Under the pieces are notes generated by a model. It saw only the letters and a program-made list of their open reading frames with translations, had not been told where the DNA came from and did no database searches. A program made the translations under genes and the position numbers. 46,553 nt of DNA, taken from Candidatus Poseidonia sp. (lineage in GTDB: Archaea; Thermoplasmatota; Poseidoniia; Poseidoniales; Poseidoniaceae). Positions 33,269-41,421 of this stretch are shown here, piece by piece. How positions within the stretch are numbered: position 1 is the stretch's first letter; every line of letters starts with the position of its first letter. The stretch covers positions 23,734 to 70,286 of the forward strand of contig JAUREJ010000007.1 of the NCBI GenBank assembly GCA_030827475.1. Direction: 5' to 3'.

Positions 33269-36208
33269 TCATTTGTTTAGCATTTTTGCGAGGAAATGCC
33301 CGGTGGGACTGTTCTCGTTGGCCGCCACCGCCTCGGGTGTTCCCGTAGCAATGATTTGTCCACCACGCTCTCCGCCCTCGGGGCCCAAATCAATGACCCA
33401 GTCGCACGATTTCACGACGTCGAGTTGGTGTTCAATGATGACCAGTGTGTGCCCTTTGTCGCGGAGTTGATGCAACACCTCGATCAGTTTCGCTACGTCG
33501 CTCAGGGACAGTCCCGTCGTGGGTTCGTCCAAGATGTAGACGGTGTGTTTATTCGGCATGCGGCGCAGTTCACTTGCAAGTTTCACGCGCTGGGCTTCGC
33601 CCCCCGAAAGCGTCGTTGCAGGTTGGCCTAAGCGAATGTACCCCAAGCCCACCGCATTAAGGGTCTCAAGGGTGCGGTGAATTTTCCGGTGGTTTTTGAA
33701 GAATTCAACGGCATCGGCGACCGGCATTTCCAGAACATCGTGGATGTTCCGTCCCTTCCACATCACCTCAAGGCACTCACGAGTGTATCGCTTCCCCTCA
33801 CAGATGTCGCACGTGATCCAAACATCGGGGAGGAAGTTCATCTCCAATTTGATTGATCCCCCTCCAGCACACGCTTCGCAGCGGCCCCCTTTGACGTTGA
33901 AACTGAACTGGCCAGGCTTGTACCCGCGCTCTTTTGCGATTTTTGTGTCGGCGAACAAGTTGCGAATTTCATCAAACACCTTTGTGTAGGTAGCGGGGTT
34001 TGAACGGGGCGTTCTGCCGATGGGTGACTGGTCGATGATGATGGTCTTGTCCACGTGCTCGACCCCTTCAATGCTTGAATGGCGCCCGGGGACAGTTTCA
34101 GCACGGTGAACGGCGCGTTGCAGGGCGGGGGCGAGAATGCCTGATACCAAGGAAGATTTTCCAGAACCCGAAACGCCGGTGACGGCGGTCATGCATCCAA
34201 GAGGAAACGCTGCGTCGATATTTTGCAAGTTGTTGTGGCGAGCCCCTCTGACCACGAGGTGTTTTTTCCCTGGATTCACGCGACGCTTGGGCCACGAAAT
34301 GGATTTGCGTCCGCTGAGGTAAGCCCCCGTTACCGAAGCCTCAACCTTCATGACCTCCTCGGGCGGTCCATTCGCAACAACCTCTCCCCCTTCCAATCCG
34401 GCACCAGGGCCGAGGTCGCACAGCCAGTCGGCTTGACGCAAGGTGTCTTCGTCATGCTCAACCACGAGGAGGGTGTTGCCCAGATCGCTCAATTCCCGTA
34501 ACGTCTTCAACAAGCGGTCGTTGTCCCGCTGATGCAACCCGATGGAAGGTTCGTCAAGCACGTACATCACTCCGGTCAGGCGGCTTCCGATTTGAGTCGC
34601 CAAACGGATGCGCTGGCTCTCGCCACCTGAAAGCGTGTTCGCCTTTCGGTCAAGGGTCAAGTAATCCAAACCAACGCTGTCCAAAAAGCCCAGGCGTCCT
34701 TCAATTTCTCTGATGATATCGTTGCCGATGAACATGCTCCGTTCGTCAAGGGTTTCCAAAACATCGTGGAAGGCTTCCGGTGGGCCGTCGCCATCGGGAG
34801 ACCAAGCGCGGACCAACCCCAAAGCGTCGTGGACCGAACATTGGCTGACTTCAGGCAGACGAACACCGCCCACTGTGACATATCGGGCTGCTCGGTTCAG
34901 TTTTTCACCCGAACAATCCGAACAATCGAGGTCGGTCATGCAGGCAATGAGGCGATTGCGTGTTCGCTCAGAGGTGGTTTCGGCATAGGTCTTTTCGAGG
35001 CGCGGGACGATGCCTTCCCAAGGCTTGCTGTATTTGTATTGAGAGCCGTTTTCGGAAACGAATTCGTAGTGGATCACGGTTGACCCTGAACCGTAGAGCA
35101 GGATGTCTTTTTCATCTTCATCAAGCATGTCGAAGGGGAGCGTTGTGGAGATGTTGTAGTGCTCACATGTGCACTCCAGTAATTTCCTGTACCACGACGG
35201 TGACATGGATTGTCGCCAAGGTAAAACACAACCGTTTGAGACGCTGAGACTGCCGTCAACGATGAGTTCGGTGTTGAATTGCCGTTGAACACCGAGCCCT
35301 TGACATGTGCCGCACGCACCGAGAGGGGAATTGAACGAAAAGACACGGGGCGATAATTCGGGCATGAAGGCTCCGTGTTGCGGGCAAGCAAAATCTTCCG
35401 ACCAAGCGATGATTTGCCCTTGCTCGGTGAGCATGGCGTTTGAATTTGGACTCAATTTGGTGCCTTCTTTGGGCGGCTCCAAACTCTCGACCGCGAGGGT
35501 TCCGCCGCCGAGCCGTAGGGCTGCTTCAACCCCTTCCGTCAAGCGTTGTCTGCGGTCGCGTGTACAACGCAACCGATCGATTCGGACATCGATGTCGTGA
35601 CGGAAGTTCTTGTCGAGGGCGGGTGGCTCCTCAAAAGATGTCTCGTGACCGTTCACTCGGCCGTTGAGATAGCCCTGCTCCACCAGTTGTCGAAACAATT
35701 CGGCGTGGGTTCCTTTTCGAGCCCGCACCACCGGGCTCCATACGGCCACGGCGTGTCCTTCCATTTGCCAAAACACGTCGTCAACGATCTCCTGCACGGT
35801 TCGTCGAGCCACTTCTTGGCCGCATGTTGGACAGTGTGGTTTTCCAACACGCGCCCACAAGAGCCGAAGGTAGTCTTGGATTTCCGTGACCGTGGCTACG
35901 GTTGATCGCGGGTTGTGACTGCCTTGTTTTTGATCGATGGAAATGGCGGGGGACAAGCCTTCGATGGAATCGCAGTCGGCTTTCTTCATTTGCCCGATGA
36001 ATTGCCGAGCATAGGATGAGAGGCTCTCGACATAGCGGCGTTGGCCTTCGGCGTAGAGGGTATCAAACGCCAAACTGGATTTTCCGGACCCTGAAACGCC
36101 AGAGATAACAACGAATTTGCCCTTCGGGAGGTTGACGGTGATGTCTTTGAGGTTGTGAGTTCGGGCCCCTTTGACCTCAATCCATCCCTCTCGCTGACCG
36201 TGTTGCAA
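33269..36208 (-). CDS. uvrA: Excinuclease ABC subunit A
   Basis: UvrA recognises bulky DNA damage and loads UvrB in nucleotide excision repair. The 979-residue protein has two ABC ATPase halves: GVSGSGKSSL near residue 38 and GVSGSGKSSL again near 640, signatures LSGGESQRI and LSGGEAQRV, and UvrA-specific pieces SSYARQF and NPRSTVATVTEI. The second zinc module has the CxxC pairs CEAC and CDIC. The first has CPQH paired with CGTC, a His in place of one Cys. The only available start is TTG at 36208. UvrB and UvrC are not in the window. The gene is bacterial in type and was probably acquired by an ancestor. Confidence 0.97.
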   Translation of the reverse strand: MQHGQREGWIEVKGARTHNLKDITVNLPKGKFVVISGVSGSGKSSLAFDTLYAEGQRRYVESLSSYARQFIGQMKKADCDSIEGLSPAISIDQKQGSHNPRSTVATVTEIQDYLRLLWARVGKPHCPTCGQEVARRTVQEIVDDVFWQMEGHAVAVWSPVVRARKGTHAELFRQLVEQGYLNGRVNGHETSFEEPPALDKNFRHDIDVRIDRLRCTRDRRQRLTEGVEAALRLGGGTLAVESLEPPKEGTKLSPNSNAMLTEQGQIIAWSEDFACPQHGAFMPELSPRVFSFNSPLGACGTCQGLGVQRQFNTELIVDGSLSVSNGCVLPWRQSMSPSWYRKLLECTCEHYNISTTLPFDMLDEDEKDILLYGSGSTVIHYEFVSENGSQYKYSKPWEGIVPRLEKTYAETTSERTRNRLIACMTDLDCSDCSGEKLNRAARYVTVGGVRLPEVSQCSVHDALGLVRAWSPDGDGPPEAFHDVLETLDERSMFIGNDIIREIEGRLGFLDSVGLDYLTLDRKANTLSGGESQRIRLATQIGSRLTGVMYVLDEPSIGLHQRDNDRLLKTLRELSDLGNTLLVVEHDEDTLRQADWLCDLGPGAGLEGGEVVANGPPEEVMKVEASVTGAYLSGRKSISWPKRRVNPGKKHLVVRGARHNNLQNIDAAFPLGCMTAVTGVSGSGKSSLVSGILAPALQRAVHRAETVPGRHSSIEGVEHVDKTIIIDQSPIGRTPRSNPATYTKVFDEIRNLFADTKIAKERGYKPGQFSFNVKGGRCEACAGGGSIKLEMNFLPDVWITCDICEGKRYTRECLEVMWKGRNIHDVLEMPVADAVEFFKNHRKIHRTLETLNAVGLGYIRLGQPATTLSGGEAQRVKLASELRRMPNKHTVYILDEPTTGLSLSDVAKLIEVLHQLRDKGHTLVIIEHQLDVVKSCDWVIDLGPEGGERGGQIIATGTPEAVAANENSPTGHFLAKMLNK

Positions 36209-36291
36209 AACGCGACCTCCATCTCAACCAACCGTCAACGGTTCTTCAAGTCCTGCTTCCTTTCGTCCCGTGGCGTCGACGGCGTTTTGTG

Positions 36292-37161
36292 CTAAACGAA
36301 GGTCCGAGGAACCGGTGCTTCAAATCGAACGGGATCATCGGTTTCCGGGTGGAGGAATTCCAAGGCGCTCGCATGGAGCATGATTCGCCCGTTGGGGTTG
36401 GTGGTCGCTCCGTGTTTTTCATCACCGACCACCGGCGTACCGAGATGTTGCATGGCCATGCGAATTTGATGGCGCCGGCCCGTTTCGATCATGACCTCCA
36501 CCAACGATGTCTCTCCGTTTGACGATGCGACGTTGTAGTGCGAGACGGCTTCCTTTCCCTGTGGATGATCGGGATTGACCGCTTTGACGTTCAAGTGCTT
36601 GTCTTCCATCAGCCAAGCTCTCACGGTACCGGATACGGGGTCGGGTTGGCCTTCGACTTGCGCGAGGTAAAGGCGATGGACGCTCCGGTCTGCAAATTGT
36701 CCCTGAAGTTCTCGCTTCGCATCTTTGCTCTTGGCGAGCACCATCACGCCCGAAGTGTCCCGGTCGAGGCGATGAACGATGAAACACCACCCGTTTCGAT
36801 CTGAACGTCTGACGTGTTCCACGCACCGACTGTGCAGGGTGTCGACTTCCAGCCGGTCGGTTGCAACGGACAATTGGTGCGCTGGTTTGTTCACCACGAG
36901 CAGTGCATCGTCTTCAAACAACACATCGATGTCTACGGCGGAGGCCGTTGGTGGTGGTGTGATTTCTTCGGCTTTTGACCGTGAAAGTATGTGGACCGCA
37001 TCACCTGAAACGACCTCGTGTTTGGCGCGGTGAGCCACCTCCCCGTTCACGGTGACGCGGCCTTGGGTGAGCATTTTGCGAAGCGTTGTCGTGGTGGATT
37101 GAGGATGGACTTCTTTCAGGAACTCGAGGAGTGTGCCGTCCCGTTCAACCGTCGCCTCCAT
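36292..37161 (-). CDS. RluA-family pseudouridine synthase with S4 domain
   Basis: The enzyme isomerises uridine in rRNA or tRNA. The 289-residue protein has an N-terminal S4 RNA-binding domain (about 10-60; TLRKMLTQGRVTVNGE) and the RluA catalytic domain with HRLDRDTSG at 130-138, where D133 is the catalytic aspartate. Also seen are LVVNKPAH (88-95) and ETGRRHQIRMAMQHLG in the C-terminal half. It belongs to the bacterial type (RluC/RluD class), uncommon in archaea, and its exact target base cannot be told. It sits 9 bases after moeA and 83 bases before uvrA on the same strand. Confidence 0.92.
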   Translation of the reverse strand: MEATVERDGTLLEFLKEVHPQSTTTTLRKMLTQGRVTVNGEVAHRAKHEVVSGDAVHILSRSKAEEITPPPTASAVDIDVLFEDDALLVVNKPAHQLSVATDRLEVDTLHSRCVEHVRRSDRNGWCFIVHRLDRDTSGVMVLAKSKDAKRELQGQFADRSVHRLYLAQVEGQPDPVSGTVRAWLMEDKHLNVKAVNPDHPQGKEAVSHYNVASSNGETSLVEVMIETGRRHQIRMAMQHLGTPVVGDEKHGATTNPNGRIMLHASALEFLHPETDDPVRFEAPVPRTFV

Positions 37162-37170
37162 GATGTTCGC

Positions 37171-38382
37171 CTAGAGCACCAGCACATCAATCCATTCACC
37201 GACCTCGCCGATTTCTCCCGGTTGGAGCATGGTAAGTCCGCTAGCGCTGGCAAGACTGTCAAGGTTGCCGGAACCCTGATGTTTGGGTTGATAGGCCATC
37301 ATGCCCTCCTCGGTTGAAACGAGTTCGACCCGGCGCAACGTCACGCAGTCCATGGTGGATTTGACCCGGTCGCAGAGCTTTGCCCGAACCGTCCATTCCT
37401 TTGGGCCGTCGCTTCCAAGTGCGTGCCGAACATAATCAGCAACCAGCATGCGGAACACAACGTGACTGGATACGGGGTTTCCTGGGAGTCCGAAGATCGG
37501 CGTCCCTTTCCACAATCCAAACAGTGGAGGGGAGCCTGGGCGGATTTTCATGCGCCAAAAGTGAATTTCGCCTTCCGTCTCCATAATGCGCCGAACATAA
37601 TCAAATTCTCCCATGGACACGCCACCGGACGTCAACACGATGTCGCATTCTGCCGAGGCTATGTTGAGTGCGTCTCGTAAGCCATCGATGGAGTCTGCGA
37701 CGGCTTGATACCGAACAGGTTCATGGCCCAACCAGCGAACCAATCCCGCCAAACCGAAGGAGTTGGATTCGTAAATTTCACCGTGGAGCAAAGGCTCGCC
37801 CGGAAATTTAAGTTCGTCGCCTGTTGAGATGATCCCCATTTTCAGGCGCCGATACACGGGGATGGACGCATGCCCCATCGTCGCACACAGACCCACTTGA
37901 GCCGGTGAAAGATAGCTTCCTTTGGCGAGAGCGGTGGTGCCTTCCTGCAAATTCTCCCCTTTCTTTCGGACAAAATGGGGCTTGGGTGCTTCGTTCAAGA
38001 CCACGGTTGTCCCGTCTTCGGAAACGGTGCACATTTCGATGGGAAGGATGGCATCGCTTCCGGCAGGCATCGGTGCGCCGGTCATGATGCGAGCCGCATC
38101 GCCAACGCCAACGGAAAGTGCGGGGTTTTCCCCGCTTGCGGCCTGCGTTCCCAAGATGCGGAGGGTGAGTGGGTAGGTTGCAGAAGGATCAAAACGGCAA
38201 GCAAAACCGTCCATGGAAGAATTGTCAAAGGGTGGGTCGTTGACCAGACTTTTCAGGTCGACAGCCAACGTTCGCTGGTGTGCGTTATCGAGGGTGACGT
38301 TTTCCACGGTGAGGGTGGGTGGGGTCTTTCTGCACAAGGCCCTGGCTTCGTCGAGTTGGATAAAATACGGAGTTTCACTCAT
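37171..38382 (-). CDS. moeA: Molybdopterin molybdenumtransferase MoeA
   Basis: MoeA inserts molybdate (or tungstate) into adenylylated molybdopterin. From ATG 38382 (403 residues; GTG 38391 also possible) the family blocks are complete: DNSSMDGFA (about 53-61), ARIMTGAPMPAGSDAILPIE cut at its core MTGAPMPAG, KKGENLQEG, the MogA-like domain with GIISTGDEL and LTSGGVSMGEFDYV, and FGLPGNPVSSHVVF. A C-terminal beta domain ends the protein. The neighbour ybaK precedes it by 9 bases and the tungstate/molybdate importer gene lies just beyond, divergently. MobA is at the other end of the window. Confidence 0.95.
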   Translation of the reverse strand: MSETPYFIQLDEARALCRKTPPTLTVENVTLDNAHQRTLAVDLKSLVNDPPFDNSSMDGFACRFDPSATYPLTLRILGTQAASGENPALSVGVGDAARIMTGAPMPAGSDAILPIEMCTVSEDGTTVVLNEAPKPHFVRKKGENLQEGTTALAKGSYLSPAQVGLCATMGHASIPVYRRLKMGIISTGDELKFPGEPLLHGEIYESNSFGLAGLVRWLGHEPVRYQAVADSIDGLRDALNIASAECDIVLTSGGVSMGEFDYVRRIMETEGEIHFWRMKIRPGSPPLFGLWKGTPIFGLPGNPVSSHVVFRMLVADYVRHALGSDGPKEWTVRAKLCDRVKSTMDCVTLRRVELVSTEEGMMAYQPKHQGSGNLDSLASASGLTMLQPGEIGEVGEWIDVLVL

Positions 38383-38391
38383 GCGGTTCAC

Positions 38392-38856
38392 CTATTGTTT
38401 GACATCGCCCACAAGCGCCCTCGTCATGCGTTGAAGCTCGCTGGGCGTGATTGAAAAAACGGTTTCTGCACATCCCGCCGCACCCCATACCGTTTCGTAC
38501 CGAAAGAGGTCTTCGTCCATCACCATCGTACACGGAAGAAGATGTCCGAACGGCGGCACACCACCTGGAGCGTAGCCGGTTTGTTGTTCCACATATTTCG
38601 CTTGAGCCATACTCGGCCTGTAACCGAGCAATCGCTTGAGTTTTCGTTTTCGGTCCACGCGGTTTGCTCCGCTGGTGATGACAATCACCGGGGATTCTCG
38701 GCCTTCAAACACGATGGATTTGGCGATGTGAGCAACATCGCATCCTAACTGAAGGGCGGCATCCTCGCTCGTTCGTGTTCCTTCTTGATACCGTCGGGCG
38801 GGAAAGGAGATGCCCAATTTTGCGCACTGTTCCAACCAGAGCTCGTGACCATCCAT
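38392..38856 (-). CDS. YbaK/ProX-type aminoacyl-tRNA deacylase
   Basis: A 154-residue single-domain protein of the YbaK/aminoacyl-tRNA editing family, which hydrolyses mischarged tRNA such as Cys- or Ala-tRNA(Pro). Family blocks are AHIAKSIVFEG (about 42-52, with the conserved Lys), VITSGANRVDRKRL-like DRKRKLKRLLG and TGYAPGGVPPFGH, the glycine-rich catalytic loop. The precise mischarged substrate is not clear. It is the first gene of a leftward run with moeA and rluA and is divergent from the tungstate transporter with a 75-base gap. AlaX, another editing enzyme, is at 45.2 kb. Confidence 0.88.
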   Translation of the reverse strand: MDGHELWLEQCAKLGISFPARRYQEGTRTSEDAALQLGCDVAHIAKSIVFEGRESPVIVITSGANRVDRKRKLKRLLGYRPSMAQAKYVEQQTGYAPGGVPPFGHLLPCTMVMDEDLFRYETVWGAAGCAETVFSITPSELQRMTRALVGDVKQ

Positions 38857-38931
38857 GGATTGGCGAATGGATGCCTGTGCTTGAGGGTGATGGTAACGGT
38901 AAACTCATGGGGGGCTCCACGATGCGGGAAC

Positions 38932-40266
38932 ATGGTGGATAGCGGCGCTGTGTGGCAGGCCGTTCAGACCACTTTCCTCACCAGCGGAACAGCCACCCTC
39001 TTGGCCACCTTGATCGGTGTGCCGCTTGGGGCTTGGTGTGCCCGTCAATCTCACGGAACTTATCGCCGCCTCAAGACCTTGTTGACGGCTTTGTACGGCC
39101 TACCGCCCGTCGTCGTCGGTGTGTTCGTCTATTCGTTGTTGTCAAAGTCTGGACCGCTTGGGGCGCTGGACTTGCTGTTCACGGTTGAAGCCATGATCCT
39201 TGCCCAGACGTTGCTGATTTTACCGCTGGTCTGGGGTGGGTCTTGGACCGCTTTTGAAGGGGTTGGAAAGGCCTACAGCGACACGCTGTCAACGTTAGGC
39301 ATTGGTGAGAGAGCCCGATTGAAGATGGAAATACGCCTCGCTCGAAACGGCGTTTATCAAGCCATTGTCATCGCTTTTGGGAGGGCTATTGCTGAGGTTG
39401 GAGCGGTCATCATGGTGGGCGGCAACATCGCCGGGAAGACCCGGGTGATGACCACAAGTATCGTGCTCGAAACCTCGAAAGGAAACATGGATGTTGCTGG
39501 TTTGCTCGGAGTCCTGTTGCTTGCACTCTCTCTGCTGCTGGTGGGTCTTGCCAGCTTGGTTGAAACGCGACGACAACTGGTCAGGGTTACCCTGACTGGA
39601 GATGAACTCCCCGAACCGCACCCGTTCGGAGGTGCGTTGACAAAATCCTGCTCCGTCACCAAGGACGGTGTTGACCTCTTGAAAGCCGTGGAAGTGAACC
39701 TTGGACCCGGCACCCTCACGGCCGTTCTTGGCGAGTCTGGCGCTGGAAAAACGACGCTTTTGCGCTGCTTGGCGGGGCTGGAATCCGAAGACGTTGTGTG
39801 TGGGCCTCGGGCGTGTGTGTACGTCCAGCAGCAGCCCGTGGTCTTCTCATCCACGGTAGGCTCTGAACTCATGCTCCCTTCTCGTTGGTTTCCTCACCTT
39901 TCGCCTTCAGCGGCTGAATATGCGCGCTTGTTCGGTCTTGCCGAGAAAGTTGATCAATCCACCTTGGATTTGTCAGGGGGAGAGCGCCAACGCCTGGTAC
40001 TCGCCCGCCAACTTAGCTTAATGCCGTCCCTGCTGCTGCTCGACGAATGCACCGCAAACTTAGGATGGATGCATGTCAAAACCATCGAAGACGAGCTTCT
40101 TCGCTTGAAGCGTGGTGGTGTTTGCATCGTCATGGCTACGCACAGCATCTCCCAAGCGAATCGTCTTGCTGACCGGATCATCGTGCTGAAGGACGGTGCA
40201 GCCGTGCCTCACGACGACGACTACGTCCAACTGATGTTGACGAATGTGGCTGAGCAACGGGATTAG
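38932..40266 (+). CDS. Tungstate/molybdate ABC transporter, permease-ATPase fusion (TupB-TupC)
   Basis: From ATG 38932 one 444-residue chain holds two parts. The permease part (about 1-215) has five or six membrane helices and the TupB/WtpB-like loop FGRAIAEVGAVIMVGGNIAG cut here at its core AEVGAVIMVGGN (154-165), followed by TRVMTTSIVLET. The ATPase part (about 235-444) has Walker A GESGAGKT (267-274), signature LSGGE (347-351), Walker B LLLLDE (367-372) and switch H404 (ATHSIS). In known systems permease and ATPase are separate proteins. A frameshift or read error joining two genes is unlikely, since the linker (215-240) is a normal polar stretch. It converges on the binding-protein gene with a four-base overlap. 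Confidence 0.9.
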   Translation: MVDSGAVWQAVQTTFLTSGTATLLATLIGVPLGAWCARQSHGTYRRLKTLLTALYGLPPVVVGVFVYSLLSKSGPLGALDLLFTVEAMILAQTLLILPLVWGGSWTAFEGVGKAYSDTLSTLGIGERARLKMEIRLARNGVYQAIVIAFGRAIAEVGAVIMVGGNIAGKTRVMTTSIVLETSKGNMDVAGLLGVLLLALSLLLVGLASLVETRRQLVRVTLTGDELPEPHPFGGALTKSCSVTKDGVDLLKAVEVNLGPGTLTAVLGESGAGKTTLLRCLAGLESEDVVCGPRACVYVQQQPVVFSSTVGSELMLPSRWFPHLSPSAAEYARLFGLAEKVDQSTLDLSGGERQRLVLARQLSLMPSLLLLDECTANLGWMHVKTIEDELLRLKRGGVCIVMATHSISQANRLADRIIVLKDGAAVPHDDDYVQLMLTNVAEQRD

Positions 40267-41072
40267 ATGTAAAACGCCGGAGCGCCGTTGATGGTGTAGT
40301 TGGCGATGGTTTGCCGCCCTTCATGGAGCAGGTAATGGAGAAAAAGCGCTGAGGCTTCTTCGTTGCCTCCGTTTACGGGAAGGTAGCTGTATGGGTTGTG
40401 AACCAGTGTGTCGTTGAATTCGTACCGGTTCAAGTCGATTTTTGGTTGAAACTGGAGGGCTGTTCCACGGTCCGTGAGTGTGATGCACCCTTTTTCATCC
40501 GCCATGTTGATGGTCGCCCCCATCCCTTGACCGATTGAATAGTACCAGTCGCCCTCGGGATGCAACCCGTTGATGTCGTGAACAAGTTCAATCGAGGTGG
40601 TGTTCGCAAGGTGCTCCCAAACAGCTTGTTCTTTCATATGCGTTCCTGAATTGTCACCCCGAGACACAAAGCAGTGTTCTTCTTCTGCGATCAAGCTGAA
40701 TGCATCGATAAGGGAATTGGGCAGTTCGATGGGTGAGAGCAAAACAAAGGCATTCCAGGCGATTTGTGTTCGATTTACACCGTGGCCTTGGGCGACGAAG
40801 GTTTCCTCTTGGGCTGGAGCATGAACGATGAGCGCATCAACATCGCCGTTCGCTCCAAGGTGGAGCGCTGCGCCCGTTCCGACTGCAACGTATTCCACGT
40901 CAATACCGTGTAAAGACTCAAACTCCTCGACAAGAATGTCCAGCAATCCCGAGTCTCGCATGGAGGTGGTGGTGGCAAGTCGAAATTCGGCACCCTCTGG
41001 TGCATCTGAAACGGTGAGGCAGCCTGAAAGAAGCAGAACTGCAATGAAGCAAGAGCCGAGTGATCGGCGCAT
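40263..41072 (-). CDS. Tungstate/molybdate-binding lipoprotein (TupA-like)
   Basis: From ATG 41072 (269 residues) there is a lipoprotein signal with lipobox LLSGC (C18). The mature part has the TupA marks LATTTSMRDSGLLD (about 33-46), VGTGAALHLGANGDVDALIVHAP cut at GTGAALHLG, FVSRGDNSGTH and INGLHPEGDWY. These match the oxyanion-binding subunit of tungstate importers. It lies tail-to-tail with the permease-ATPase fusion, an unusual arrangement in which the two parts of one transporter are on opposite strands and must be separately expressed. The zinc-ribbon gene ends one base before its start. Confidence 0.88.
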   Translation of the reverse strand: MRRSLGSCFIAVLLLSGCLTVSDAPEGAEFRLATTTSMRDSGLLDILVEEFESLHGIDVEYVAVGTGAALHLGANGDVDALIVHAPAQEETFVAQGHGVNRTQIAWNAFVLLSPIELPNSLIDAFSLIAEEEHCFVSRGDNSGTHMKEQAVWEHLANTTSIELVHDINGLHPEGDWYYSIGQGMGATINMADEKGCITLTDRGTALQFQPKIDLNRYEFNDTLVHNPYSYLPVNGGNEEASALFLHYLLHEGRQTIANYTINGAPAFYI

Positions 41073-41073
41073 C

Positions 41074-41367
41074 TCAATCAAATTTCATTTGGTGGCCGCA
41101 CTCTGGGTACGTGCATGTAACGGTGTATTTGGAGCGTTTTGGTTTTGGAATCTTGAGCATTGAACCGCACATTTCACATTGCACTTTCAGCGTCTCGGGG
41201 CCTGTTGGAGCGGGTGCGTCACCCAAGGTCCGACCCACATCTTGAGACCAGCCGAGCGAATCGCTGTATTTATCGGCGCTCGTGTTCATCTTGGATTGCT
41301 TGAGGGAAAGCCGCATCTTGCGCTTCTTCTTTCCGTTCTTGCCGCCAGAAGGTGCTTTCCTCGCCAT
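41074..41367 (-). CDS. Small basic protein with C-terminal zinc ribbon
   Basis: From ATG 41367 (97 residues) the N-terminal third is strongly basic (KNGKKKRKMRLSLKQSK), suggesting nucleic acid contact. The C-terminal third has CEMC and CTYPEC, four cysteines in a CxxC-n-CxxxxC arrangement (about 62-65 and 85-90), followed by GHQM, a likely zinc ribbon. No family name is recognised. It lies between the beta-CASP hydrolase gene (54-base gap) and the TupA-like gene (one-base gap), so the three probably share a transcript. A role with the RNA-processing hydrolase is possible. Confidence 0.7.
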   Translation of the reverse strand: MARKAPSGGKNGKKKRKMRLSLKQSKMNTSADKYSDSLGWSQDVGRTLGDAPAPTGPETLKVQCEMCGSMLKIPKPKRSKYTVTCTYPECGHQMKFD

Positions 41368-41421
41368 GGGACTCGTCCCTTCCCTATGCGTGGATGTATT
41401 CAATGACTTCGCTTCCTTACA

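Noticed and set aside
36230-36243. Short palindrome AACCGT-CA-ACGGTT before uvrA
   Set aside because: It is a single short repeat in an 83-base gap without a second copy or T-run; not enough for a regulatory call.
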